A stretch of 64,000 bases of DNA, from the NCBI GenBank assembly GCA_036417435.1, contig JAZAQT010000468.1:62001-126000 (forward strand), given 5' to 3'. Shown here in pieces: positions 10,410-22,543 of this stretch. Numbering within the stretch: position 1 is the first letter of the stretch; each line of letters opens with the position of its first letter. This stretch comes from Inia geoffrensis (Eukaryota > Chordata > Mammalia > Artiodactyla > Iniidae). The notes under the pieces were generated by a model. It saw only the letters and a program-made list of their open reading frames with translations. It was not told the DNA's origin and made no database searches. Position numbers and translations under genes: made by a program.

Positions 10410-12141
10410 CCCCACTTGGAGAGTCAGTGCCTTTGACCTCTTGTTTGGCACAGTTTGCAATTTCTGTGGAAGATGAACAGGAATAAGGAGAACGAATGAG
10501 CAGCTAACTTGATGTGTTTGGACGGGCACATTGAACACTGATTTCCCTACAGGAAGAAGAATTCATCAAAGGCTCAGCGTGCCTTGCCGGAACGAGATTA
10601 GGGCCTGAAGCAATTCTTTGGGTTTGCGGTCAGCTCACAAGAAAGCGAGTTGAGAAAAGGAGATTTTTGGCACTGTAACTCACAATCCTGCAGAGTTCCA
10701 AAGGACCCCTATCATCCAAAAATTTATTGAAGGAAGGCTGTGAAGAGGACTTGAATGCGACGCAGAATTGCAGAAAACAGATATCAGGGGGTAGATAAGA
10801 ATTGCTCTGAAAGCGTAGGAAAAGAGGCAGCAGTTCGACAGTGATGCACTTGGCCAAACAGGGTGTATGCGTTTTTTCCTGAATATATTCAGGAAAAAAC
10901 GCATACGCCCTTTTTGGCCAAGCAAGCAAGCCTGCAAGGGAAATCCGCACTACAAGGCAGTCTCACTTCCCACCGATCCAAAGGGCCGTCCGAAAAAAGT
11001 GTAAAATCCAGAGAGGCAGGACAGGCCATGGAGAACTGGCAGCATTGTTATGCTGATGGTCGGGATGTAAATTGCCAACAGCCACTCTGGAGAAGTGGAT
11101 GGTGTTTCCTGGAACAAAGAAAAAGCCAAGCTAGAGAGCCTAGGGCACTTCCACTTATGGTGCTATAGATTCGGATAATTAAAATGAAAAAGACACAGCC
11201 AAACCAAAGTTTGGGGCTGCTCTGTGTACGGGAGCCTTGACTATGGTACAACTTTAATAGCCCAGAAAGAGAAAAATGGATATAGAAGTTGTGGTACATC
11301 CCTACAATGGAATATCACTCAACAATGAAATCAATGGCAACAGACCAGTAGCAGCATAATGAGTGGATTTAGTTACGATGATTCTAAGTGAAATAAGTCA
11401 CACAGAAAAAGAAACATCATAAGATATCACTAATACCGGAAATGTAAACACGGCTACGTGTGAACTGCATTACACAACACAAGAGAGTCTCACATTTACA
11501 AAAGAAACTTATGCTTGCTTAAGGGGAAAGGAGAGTTGGGAGGCTGCATAAAACCAGAGGTTGACATGAGGACAGATACCATTCCATAAGCCAAATATAT
11601 ATTAGACAAGACCTACTCCTTGCTCAACCAAATGGACTCTACACCCCGTATTCAAAACCTAGGCATATACCTATGAAGAAAATTAAAACCCATACTTTTA
11701 TAGGTCTCCATAAGAAAAGCATTTCTGTACAGCAGCATACACACAGCACTGTAAATAAGGTAAATCCCCTTATAAAAATAAATTTGAAAAAGAAAACACA
11801 AGGACTGTCAAATAGAGAGAAATTCTTAAATAAGTCCTTCTGGGCTTGTGAGGAATCTTGGATTTACCACCTCTACATCCACAGCTGTGGGAGAGATAAG
11901 GCTGGACACTTGGGGCTGATACTATTGGTGAGGCAATGCAGACCCTTTGAGGTAATGGTGCATGGTTCCCATTCCACGCGTCCCAAATCTCCACGTGTAA
12001 GGGATTTATCCTTCAGCTAAAATATGCATGGAAATCCCAGAATATGATCCACGAAGTGATCAGGCAAAATTTCTAAAACTCATCGCCATTTTAGCCCCCT
12101 GGTACTCGAGTTCGCCGTTCCAGATGCAATATTAACATTCT
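10410..12141 (+). repeat. Satellite monomer 7 (1732 bp)
   Basis: The palindrome (10850-10921) carries the same two mismatches and one-pair extension as monomer 3. It matches monomer 3 at an offset of 6,937 bp until about 11540. It then switches type, with gact absent and ttctgggcttg present, to resemble monomer 5. Confidence 0.95.
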
Positions 12142-13877
12142 CCCCACTTGGAGAGTCAGTGCCTTTGACCTCTTGTTTGGCACAGTTTGCAATTTCTGTG
12201 GAAGATGAACAGGAATAAGGAGAACGAATGAGCAGCTAACTTGATGTGTTTGGACGGGCACATTGAACACTGATTTCCCTACAGGAAGAAGAATTCATCA
12301 AAGGCTCAGCGTGCCATGCCGGAACCAGATTAAGGACTGAAGCAATTCTTCGGGTTTGCGGTCAGCTCACAAGAAAGCGAGTTGAGAAAAGGAGATTTTT
12401 GGCACTGTAACTCACAATCCTGCAGAGTTCCAAATGACCCCTATCATCCAAAAATTTATTGAAGGAAGGCTGTGAAGAGGACTTGAACGCGACGCAGAAT
12501 TGCAGAAAACAGATATCAGGGGGTAGATAAGAATTGCTCTGAAAGCATAGGAAAAGAGGCAGCAGTTCGACAGTGATGCACTTGGCCAAAAAGGGCGTAT
12601 GCGTTGTTTCCTGAATATATTCAGGAAACAACGCATACGCCCTTTTTGGCCAACCAAGCAAGCCTGCAATGGAAATCCGCACTACAAGGAAGTCTCACTT
12701 CCCTCCGGTCAAAAGGGCCGTCCGAAAAAAGTGTAAAATCCAGAGAGGCAGGACAGGCCATGGAGAACAGGCAGCCTTGTTATGCTTATGGGTGGGATGT
12801 AAATTGCAAACAGCCACTCTGGAGAAGTGGATGGTGTTTCCTGGAACAAAGAAAAAACCAAGCTAGAGAGCCAAGGGCACTTCCACTTATGGTGCTATAG
12901 ATTCGGAAATTTTAAATGAAAAAGACACAGCCAAACCAAAGTTTGGGGCTGCTCTGTGTACGGGAGCCTTGACTAAGGTACAACTTTAATAGCCCAGAAA
13001 GAGAAAAATGGATATAGAAGTTGTGGTACATCCCTACAATGGAATATCACTCAACAATGAAATCAATGGCAACAGACCAGTAGCAGCATATTGAGTGGAT
13101 TTATTTACGATGATTCTAAGTGAAATAAGTCACACAGAAAAAGAAACATCATAAGATATCACTAATACCGGGAATGTAAACACGTCTACGTGTGAACTGC
13201 ATTACAAAACACAAGAGAGTCTCACATTTACAAAAAAAACTTATGCTTTCTTAAGGGGAAAGGAGAGTGGGGAGGCTGCATAAAACCAGAGGTTGACATT
13301 AGGACAGATACCATTCCTTAAGCCAAATATATATTAGACAAGAGCTACTCCTTGCTCAACCAAATGGACTCAACACCCCGTATTCAAAACCTAGGAATAT
13401 ACCTGACTATGAAGAAAATTAAAACCCATACATTTATAGGTCTCCATAAGAAAATCATTTGTGTACAGCAGCATACACACAGCAGTGTCAATAAGCTAAA
13501 TCCCCTTATAAAAATAAATTTGAAAAAGAAAACACAAGGACTGTCAAATAGAGAGAAATTGTTAAATAAGTCCTTCTGGGCTTGTGAGGAATCTTGGATT
13601 TACCAACTCTACATCCACAGCTGGGGGAGAGATAAGGCTGGACACTTGGGGCTGATACTATTGGTGAGGGAATGCAGACCCTTTGAGGTAATGGTGCATG
13701 GTTCCCATTCCACGGGTCCCAAATCTCCACGTGTAAGGGATTTATCCTTCAGGTAAAATATGCATGGAAAACCCAGAATATGATCCACGAAGTGATCAGG
13801 CAAAATTTCTAAAACTCATCGCCATTTTAGCCCCCTGGTACTCGAGTTCGCCGTTCCAGATGCAGTATTAACATTCT
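12142..13877 (+). repeat. Satellite monomer 8 (1736 bp)
   Basis: The palindrome (12582-12653) is perfect but carries a paired substitution found in no other copy. From about 13000 on it matches monomer 11 at offset 5,203, sharing attgagtggatttatttacg and attgttaaataag. Confidence 0.95.
12582..12653. repeat. Palindrome with compensating base changes
   Basis: The left arm reads cgttgtttcctg (g at 12606) and the right arm caggaaacaacg (c at 12629). The consensus arms have t and a there. The two sites are exact mirror positions (25 and 48 of 72), so a T-A pair has become a G-C pair and the palindrome stays perfect. No other copy in the window shows either single change. Confidence 0.95.
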
Positions 13878-15608
13878 CCCCACTTGGAGAGTCAGTGCCT
13901 TTGACCTCTTGTTTGGCACAGTTTGCAATTTCTGTGGAAGATGAACAGGAATAAGGAGAACGAATGAGCAGCTAACTTGATGTGTTTGGACGGGCACATT
14001 GAACACTGATTTCCCTACAGGAAGAAGAATTCATCAAAGGCTCAGCGTGCCATGCCGGAACGAGATTAAGGCCTAAAGCAATTCTTCGGGTTTGCGGTCA
14101 GCTCACAAGAAAGCGAGTTGAGAAAAGGAGATTTTTGGCACTGTAACTCACAATCCTGCAGAGTTCCAAATGACCCCTATCATCCAAAAATTTATTGAAG
14201 GAAGGCTGTGAAGAGGACTTGAACGCGACGCAGAATTGCAGAAAACAGATATCAGGGGGTAGATAAGAATTGCTCTGAAAGCGTAGGAAAAGAGGTAGCA
14301 GTTTGACAGTGATGCACTTGGCCAAAAAGGGCGTATGCGTTTTTTCCTGAATATATTCAGGAAAAAACGCATACGCCCTTTTTGGCCAACCAAGCAAGCC
14401 TGCAATGGAAATCCTCACTACAAGGCAGTCTCACTTCCCACCGATCCAAAGGGCCGTCTGAAAAAAGTGTAAAATCCAGAGAGGCAGGACAGGCCATGGA
14501 GAACCGGCAGCCTTGTTATGCTGATGGGCGGGATGTAAATTGCCAACAGCCACTCTGGAGAAGTGGATGGTGTTTCCTGGAACAAAGAAAAAACCAAGCT
14601 AGAGAGCCTAGGGCACTTCCACTTATGGTGCTATAGATTCGGAAAATTTAAATGAAAAAGACACAGCCACACCAAAGTTTGGGGCTGCTCTGTGTACGGG
14701 AGCCTTGACTATGGTACAACTTTAATAGCCCAGAAAGAGAAAAATGGATATAGAAGTTGTGGTACATCCCTAAAATGGAATATCACTCAACAATGAAATC
14801 AATGGCAACAGACCAGTAGCAGCGTAATGAGTGGATTTAGTTACGATGATTCTAAGTGAAATAAGTCACACAGAAAAAGAAACATCATAAGTTATCACTA
14901 ATACCGGGAATGTAAACACGGCTACGTGTGAACTGCATTAAAAACACAACAGAGTCTAACATTTACAAAAGAAACTTATGCTTGCTTAAGGGGAAAGGAG
15001 AGTGGGGAGGCTGCATAAAACCAGAGGTTGACATTAGGACAGTTACCATTCCATAAGCCAAATATATATTAGACAAGACCTACTCCTCGCTCAACCAAAT
15101 GGACTCAACACCCCGTATTCAAAACCTAGGAATATACCTATGAAGAAAATTAAAACCCATACTTTTATAGGTCTCCATAAGAAAATCATTTCTGTACAGC
15201 AGCATACACACAGCAGTGTCAATAAGCTAAATCCCCTTATAAAAATAAATTTGAAAAAGAAAACACAAGGACTGTCAAATAGAGAGAAATTCTTAAATAA
15301 GTCCTTCTAGGCTTGTGAGGAATCTTGGATTTACCACCTCTACATCCACAGCTGTGGGAGAGATAAGGCTGGACACTTGGGGCTGATACTATTGGTGAGG
15401 GAATGCAGACCCTTTGAGGTAATGGTGCATGGTTCCCATTCCACGGGTCCCAAATCTCCACGTGTAAGGGATTTATCCTTCAGCTAAAATATGCATGGAA
15501 AACCCAGAATATGATCCACGAAGTGATCAGGCAAAATTTCTAAAACTCATCGCCATTTTAGCCCCCTGGTACTCGAGTTCGCCGTTCCAGATGCAATATT
15601 ATCATTCT
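13878..15608 (+). repeat. Satellite monomer 9 (1731 bp)
   Basis: The palindrome (14318-14389) is perfect. The copy lacks gact and one a in cattaaaaacacaac. Private markers (aatcctcactac, ccctaaaatgg, gttatcac, acagttacc) are all shared with monomer 12. Confidence 0.95.
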
Positions 15609-17344
15609 CCCCACTTGGAGAGTCAGTGCCTTTGACCTCTTGTTTGGCACAGTTTGCAATTTCTGTGGAAGATGAACAGGAATAAGGAGAACGAATGAGC
15701 AGCTAACTTGATGTGTTTGGACGGGCACATTGAACACTGATTTCCCTACAGGAAGAAGAATTCATCAAAGGCTCAGCGTGCCATGCCGGAACGAGATTAA
15801 GGCCTGAAGCAATTCTTCGGGTTTGCGGTCAGCTCACAAGAAAGCGAGTTGAGAAAAGGAGATTTTTGGCACTGTAACTCACAATCCTGCAGAGTTCCAA
15901 ATGACCCCTATCATCCAAAAATTTATTGAAGGAAGGCTGTGAAGAGGACTTGAACGCGACGCAGAATTGCAGAAAACAGATATCAGGGGGTAGATAAGAA
16001 TTGCTCTGAAAGCGTAGGAAAACAGGCAGCAGTTCGACAGTGATGCACTTGGCCAAAAAGGGCGTATGCGTTTTTTCCTGAATAGATTCAGGAAAAAACG
16101 CATACGCCCTTTTTGGCCAACCAAGCAAGCCTGCAATGGAAATCCGCACTACAAGGCAGTCTCACTTCCCACCGATCCAAAGGGCCGTCCGAAAAAAGTG
16201 TAAAATCCAGAGAGGCAGGACAGGCCATGGAGAACCGGCAGCCTTGTTATGCTGATGGGCGGGATGTAAATTGCCAACAGCCACTCTGGAGAAATGGATT
16301 GTATTTCCTGGAACAAAGAAAAAACCAAGCTAGAGAGCCTAGGGCACTTCCACTTATGGTGCTATAGATTCGGAAAATTTAAATGAAAAAGACACAGCCA
16401 CACCAAAGTTTCGGGCTGCTCTGTGGACGGGAGCCTTGACTATGGTACAACTTTAATAGCCCAGAAAGAGAAAAATGGATATAGAAGTTGTGGTACATCC
16501 CTACAATGGAATATCACTCAACAATGAAATCAATGGCAACAGACCAGTAGCAGCATATTGAGTGGATTTATTTACGATGATTCTAAGTGAAATAAGTCAC
16601 ACAGAAAAAGAAACATCATAAGATATCACTAATACCGGGAATGTAAACACGTCTACGTGTGAACTGCATTACAAAACACAAGAGAGTCTCACATTTACAA
16701 AAAAAACTTATGCTTTCTTAAGGGGAAAGGAGAGTGGGGAGGCTGCATAAAACCAGAGGTTGACATTAGGACAGATACCATTCCTTAAGCCAAATATATA
16801 TTAGACAAGAGCTACTCCTTGCTCAACCAAATGGACTCAACACCCCGTATTCAAAACCTAGGAATATACCTGACTATGAAGAAAATTAAAACCCATACAT
16901 TTATAGGTCTCCATAAGAAAATCATTTGTGTACAGCAGCATACACACAGCAGTGTCAATAAGCTAAATCCCCTTATAAAAATAAATTTGAAAAAGAAAAC
17001 ACAAGGACTGTCAAATAGAGAGAAATTCTTAAATAAGTCCTTCTGGGCTTGTGAGGAATCTTGGATTTACCAACTCTACATCCACAGCTGGGGGAGAGAT
17101 AAGGCTGGACACTTGGGGCTGATACTATTGGTGAGGGAATGCAGACCCTTTGAGGTAATGGTGCATGGTTCCCATTCCACGGGTCCCAAATCTCCACGTG
17201 TAAGGGATTTATCCTTCAGGTAAAATATGCATGGAAAACCCAGAATATGATCCACGAAGTGATCAGGCAAAATTTCTAAAACTCATCGCCATTTTAGCCC
17301 CCTGGTACTCGAGTTCGCCGTTCCAGATGCAGTATTAACATTCT
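15609..17344 (+). repeat. Satellite monomer 10 (1736 bp)
   Basis: The palindrome (16049-16120) differs from perfect only at the centre (gaatagattc). It shares gagaaatggattgta and tttcgggctgctctg with monomers 11 and 13. At about 16548 the match to monomer 13 ends. Confidence 0.95.
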
Positions 17345-19080
17345 CCCCACTTGGAGAGTCAGTGCCTTTGACCTCTTGTTTGGCACAGTTTGCAATTTCT
17401 GTGGAAGATGAACAGGAATAAGGAGAACGAATGAGCAGCTAACTTGATGTGTTTGGACGGGCACATTGAACACTGATTTCCCTACAGGAAGAAGAATTCA
17501 TCAAAGGCTCAGCGTGCCATGCCGGAACGAGATTAAGGCCTAAAGCAATTCTTCGGGTTTGCGGTCAGCTCACAAGAAAGCGAGTTGAGAAAAGGAGATT
17601 TTTGGCACTGTAACTCACAATCCTGCAGAGTTCCAAATGACCCCTATCATCCAATAATTTATTGAAGGAAGGCTGTGAAGAGGACTTGAACGCGACGCAG
17701 AATTGCAGAAAACAGATATCAGGGGGTAGATAAGAATTGCTCTGAAAGCGTAGGAAAAGAGGTAGCAGTTTGACAGTGATGCACTTGGCCAAAAAGGGCG
17801 TATGCGTTTTTTCCTGAATATATTCAGGAAAAAACGCATACGCCCTTTTTGGCCAACCAAGCAAGCCTGCAATGGAAATCCGCACTACAAGGCAGTCTCA
17901 CTTCCCACCGATCCAAAGGGCCGTCTGAAAAAAGTGTAAAATCCAGAGAGGCAGGACAGGCCATGGAGAACCGGCAGCCTTGTTATGCTGATGGGCGGGA
18001 TGTAAATTGCCAACAGCCACTCTGGAGAAATGGATTGTATTTCCTGGAACAAAGAAAAAACCAAGCTAGAGAGCCTAGGGCACTTCCACTTATGGTGCTA
18101 TAGATTCGGAAAATTTAAATGAAAAAGACACAGCCACACCAAAGTTTCGGGCTGCTCTGTGGACGGGAGCCTTGACTATGGTACAACTTTAATAGCCCAG
18201 AAAGAGAAAAATGGATATAGAAGTTGTGGTACATCCCTACAATGGAATATCACTCAACAATGAAATCAATGGCAACAGACCAGTAGCAGCATATTGAGTG
18301 GATTTATTTACGATGATTCTAAGTGAAATAAGTCACACAGAAAAAGAAACATCATAAGATATCACTAATACCGGGAATGTAAACACGTCTACGTGTGAAC
18401 TGCATTACAAAACACAAGAGAGTCTCACATTTACAAAAAAAACTTATGCTTTCTTAAGGGGAAAGGAGAGTGGGGAGGCTGCATAAAACCAGAGGTTGAC
18501 ATTAGGACAGATACCATTCCTTAAGCCAAATATATATTAGACAAGAGCTACTCCTTGCTCAACCAAATGGACTCAACACCCCGTATTCAAAACCTAGGAA
18601 TATACCTGACTATGAAGAAAATTAAAACCCATACATTTATAGGTCTCCATAAGAAAATCATTTGTGTACAGCAGCATACACACAGCAGTGTCAATAAGCT
18701 AAATCCCCTTATAAAAATAAATTTGAAAAAGAAAACACAAGGACTGTCAAATAGAGAGAAATTGTTAAATAAGTCCTTCTGGGCTTGTGAGGAATCTTGG
18801 ATTTACCAACTCTACATCCACAGCTGGGGGAGAGATAAGGCTGGACACTTGGGGCTGATACTATTGGTGAGGGAATGCAGACCCTTTGAGGTAATGGTGC
18901 ATGGTTCCCATTCCACGGGTCCCAAATCTCCACGTGTAAGGGATTTATCCTTCAGGTAAAATATGCATGGAAAACCCAGAATATGATCCACGAAGTGATC
19001 AGGCAAAATTTCTAAAACTCATCGCCATTTTAGCCCCCTGGTACTCGAGTTCGCCGTTCCAGATGCAGTATTAACATTCT
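17345..19080 (+). repeat. Satellite monomer 11 (1736 bp), mosaic
   Basis: The palindrome (17785-17856) is perfect. The 5' part follows monomers 9 and 12 (ggcctaaagc, gaggtagcagtttg). From about 18025 it follows monomer 10 (gagaaatggattgta), and near 18763 it shares attgttaaataag with monomer 8. At least two exchanges are needed to explain it. Confidence 0.95.
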
Positions 19081-20811
19081 CCCCACTTGGAGAGTCAGTG
19101 CCTTTGACCTCTTGTTTGGCACAGTTTGCAATTTCTGTGGAAGATGAACAGGAATAAGGAGAACGAATGAGCAGCTAACTTGATGTGTTTGGACGGGCAC
19201 ATTGAACACTGATTTCCCTACAGGAAGAAGAATTCATCAAAGGCTCAGCGTGCCATGCCGGAACGAGATTAAGGCCTAAAGCAATTCTTCGGGTTTGCGG
19301 TCAGCTCACAAGAAAGCGAGTTGAGAAAAGGAGATTTTTGGCACTGTAACTCACAATCCTGCAGAGTTCCAAATGACCCCTATCATCCAAAAATTTATTG
19401 AAGGAAGGCTGTGAAGAGGACTTGAACGCGACGCAGAATTGCAGAAAACAGATATCAGGGGGTAGATAAGAATTGCTCTGAAAGCGTAGGAAAAGAGGTA
19501 GCAGTTTGACAGTGATGCACTTGGCCAAAAAGGGCGTATGCGTTTTTTCCTGAATATATTCAGGAAAAAACGCATACGCCCTTTTTGGCCAACCAAGCAA
19601 GCCTGCAATGGAAATCCTCACTACAAGGCAGTCTCACTTCCCACCGATCCAAAGGGCCGTCTGAAAAAAGTGTAAAATCCAGAGAGGCAGGACAGGCCAT
19701 GGAGAACCGGCAGCCTTGTTATGCTGATGGGCGGGATGTAAATTGCCAACAGCCACTCTGGAGAAGTGGATGGTGTTTCCTGGAACAAAGAAAAAACCAA
19801 GCTAGAGAGCCTAGGGCACTTCCACTTATGGTGCTATAGATTCGGAAAATTTAAATGAAAAAGACACAGCCACACCAAAGTTTGGGGCTGCTCTGTGTAC
19901 GGGAGCCTTGACTATGGTACAACTTTAATAGCCCAGAAAGAGAAAAATGGATATAGAAGTTGTGGTACATCCCTAAAATGGAATATCACTCAACAATGAA
20001 ATCAATGGCAACAGACCAGTAGCAGCGTAATGAGTGGATTTAGTTACGATGATTCTAAGTGAAATAAGTCACACAGAAAAAGAAACATCATAAGTTATCA
20101 CTAATACCGGGAATGTAAACACGGCTACGTGTGAACTGCATTAAAAACACAACAGAGTCTAACATTTACAAAAGAAACTTATGCTTGCTTAAGGGGAAAG
20201 GAGAGTGGGGAGGCTGCATAAAACCAGAGGTTGACATTAGGACAGTTACCATTCCATAAGCCAAATATATATTAGACAAGACCTACTCCTCGCTCAACCA
20301 AATGGACTCAACACCCCGTATTCAAAACCTAGGAATATACCTATGAAGAAAATTAAAACCCATACTTTTATAGGTCTCCATAAGAAAATCATTTCTGTAC
20401 AGCAGCATACACACAGCAGTGTCAATAAGCTAAATCCCCTTATAAAAATAAATTTGAAAAAGAAAACACAAGGACTGTCAAATAGAGAGAAATTCTTAAA
20501 TAAGTCCTTCTAGGCTTGTGAGGAATCTTGGATTTACCACCTCTACATCCACAGCTGTGGGAGAGATAAGGCTGGACACTTGGGGCTGATACTATTGGTG
20601 AGGGAATGCAGACCCTTTGAGGTAATGGTGCATGGTTCCCATTCCACGGGTCCCAAATCTCCACGTGTAAGGGATTTATCCTTCAGCTAAAATATGCATG
20701 GAAAACCCAGAATATGATCCACGAAGTGATCAGGCAAAATTTCTAAAACTCATCGCCATTTTAGCCCCCTGGTACTCGAGTTCGCCGTTCCAGATGCAAT
20801 ATTATCATTCT
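19081..20811 (+). repeat. Satellite monomer 12 (1731 bp)
   Basis: The palindrome (19521-19592) is perfect. At every diagnostic site I compared it equals monomer 9, 5,203 bp upstream. Confidence 0.95.
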
Positions 20812-22543
20812 CCCCACTTGGAGAGTCAGTGCCTTTGACCTCTTGTTTGGCACAGTTTGCAATTTCTGTGGAAGATGAACAGGAATAAGGAGAACGAATG
20901 AGCAGCTAACTTGATGTGTTTGGACGGGCACATTGAACACTGATTTCCCTACAGGAAGAAGAATTCATCAAAGGCTCAGCGTGCCATGCCGGAACGAGAT
21001 TAAGGCCTGAAGCAATTCTTCGGGTTTGCGGTCAGCTCACAAGAAAGCGAGTTGAGAAAAGGAGATTTTTGGCACTGTAACTCACAATCCTGCAGAGTTC
21101 CAAATGACCCCTATCATCCAAAAATTTATTGAAGGAAGGCTGTGAAGAGGACTTGAACGCGACGCAGAATTGCAGAAAACAGATATCAGGGGGTAGATAA
21201 GAATTGCTCTGAAAGCGTAGGAAAACAGGCAGCAGTTCGACAGTGATGCACTTGGCCAAAAAGGGCGTATGCGTTTTTTCCTGAATAGATTCAGGAAAAA
21301 ACGCATACGCCCTTTTTGGCCAACCAAGCAAGCCTGCAATGGAAATCCGCACTACAAGGCAGTCTCACTTCCCACCGATCCAAAGGGCCGTCCGAAAAAA
21401 GTGTAAAATCCAGAGAGGCAGGACAGGCCATGGAGAACCGGCAGCCTTGTTCTGCTGATGGGCGGGATGTAAATTGCCAACAGCCACTCTGGAGAAATGG
21501 ATTGTATTTCCTGGAACAAAGAAAAAACCAAGCTAGAGAGCCTAGGGCACTTCCACTTATGGTGCTATAGATTCGGAAAATTTAAATGAAAAAGACACAG
21601 CCACACCAAAGTTTCGGGCTGCTCTGTGGACGGGAGCCTTGACTATGGTACAACTTTAATAGCCCAGAAAGAGAAAAATGGATATAGAAGTTGTGGTACA
21701 TCCCTACAATGGAATATCACTCAACAATGAAATCAATGGCAACAGACCAGTAGCAGCGTAATGAGTGGATTTAGTTACGTTGATTCTAAGTGAAATAAGT
21801 CACACAGAAAAAGAAACATCATAAGATATCACTAATACCGGGAATGTAAACACGGCTACGTGTGAACTGCATTAAAAAACACAACAGAGTCTAACATTTA
21901 CAAAAGAAACTTATGCTTGCTTAAGGGGAAAGGAGAGTGTGGAGGCTGCATAAAACCAGAGGTTGACATTAGGACAGATACCATTCCATAAGCCAAATAT
22001 ATATTAGACAAGACCTACTCCTCGCTCAACCAAATGGACTCAACACCCCGTATTCAAAACCTAGGAATATACCTATGAAGAAAATTAAAACCCATAGTTT
22101 TATAGGTCTCCATAAGAAAATCATTTGTGTACAGCAGCATACACACAGCACTGTAAATAAGCTAAATCCCCTTATAAAAATAAATTTGAAAAAGAAAACA
22201 CAAGGACTGTCTAATAGAGAGAAATTCTTAAATAAGTCCTTGAGGGCTTGTGAGGAATCTTGGATTTACCACTTCTACATCCACAGCTGTGGGAGAGATA
22301 AGGCTGGACACTTGGGGCTGATACTATTGGTGAGGGAACGCAGACCCTTTGAGGTAATGGTGCATGGTTCCCATTCCACGGGTCCCAAATCTCCACGTGT
22401 AAGGGATTTATCCTTCAGCTAAAATATGCATGGAAAACCCAGAATATGGTCCACGAAGTGATCAGGCAAAATTTCTAAAACTCATCGCCATTTTAGCCCC
22501 CTGGTACTCGAGTTCGCCGTTCCAGATCCAATATTAACATTCT
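20812..22543 (+). repeat. Satellite monomer 13 (1732 bp)
   Basis: The palindrome (21252-21323) has the central gaatagattc change. The first 940 bp equal monomer 10 except for c at 21452. The rest (agcagcgtaatg, ctgtctaatagag) belongs to the type seen in monomer 15. Confidence 0.95.

Larger units (their letters stand above)
2640..11540 (+). repeat. Four-monomer higher-order repeat, offset 6,937 bp
   Basis: About 2640-4600 (monomers 2-3) pairs with about 9577-11540 (monomers 6-7). Shared rare variants are the extra EcoRI site, acagggtg in the palindrome, cattacacaacac, gagagttggg and ttgacatgagg. The offset equals the sum of monomers 3-6 measured start to start. The ends are approximate. Confidence 0.85.
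13000..21750 (+). repeat. Three-monomer duplication, offset 5,203 bp
   Basis: About 13000-16547 pairs with about 18200-21750. In that span I found one difference, a at 16249 against c at 21452. Left of about 12976, and right of 16548/21751, the two copies carry different variants, so both edges of the matching tract are bounded. Confidence 0.85.

Noticed and set aside
12601..12630. The possibility that the paired change in monomer 8 is a sequencing error
   Set aside because: Two errors at exact mirror positions are unlikely, although consensus errors in palindromes can be correlated between strands. It is kept as a finding, with a read check advised.
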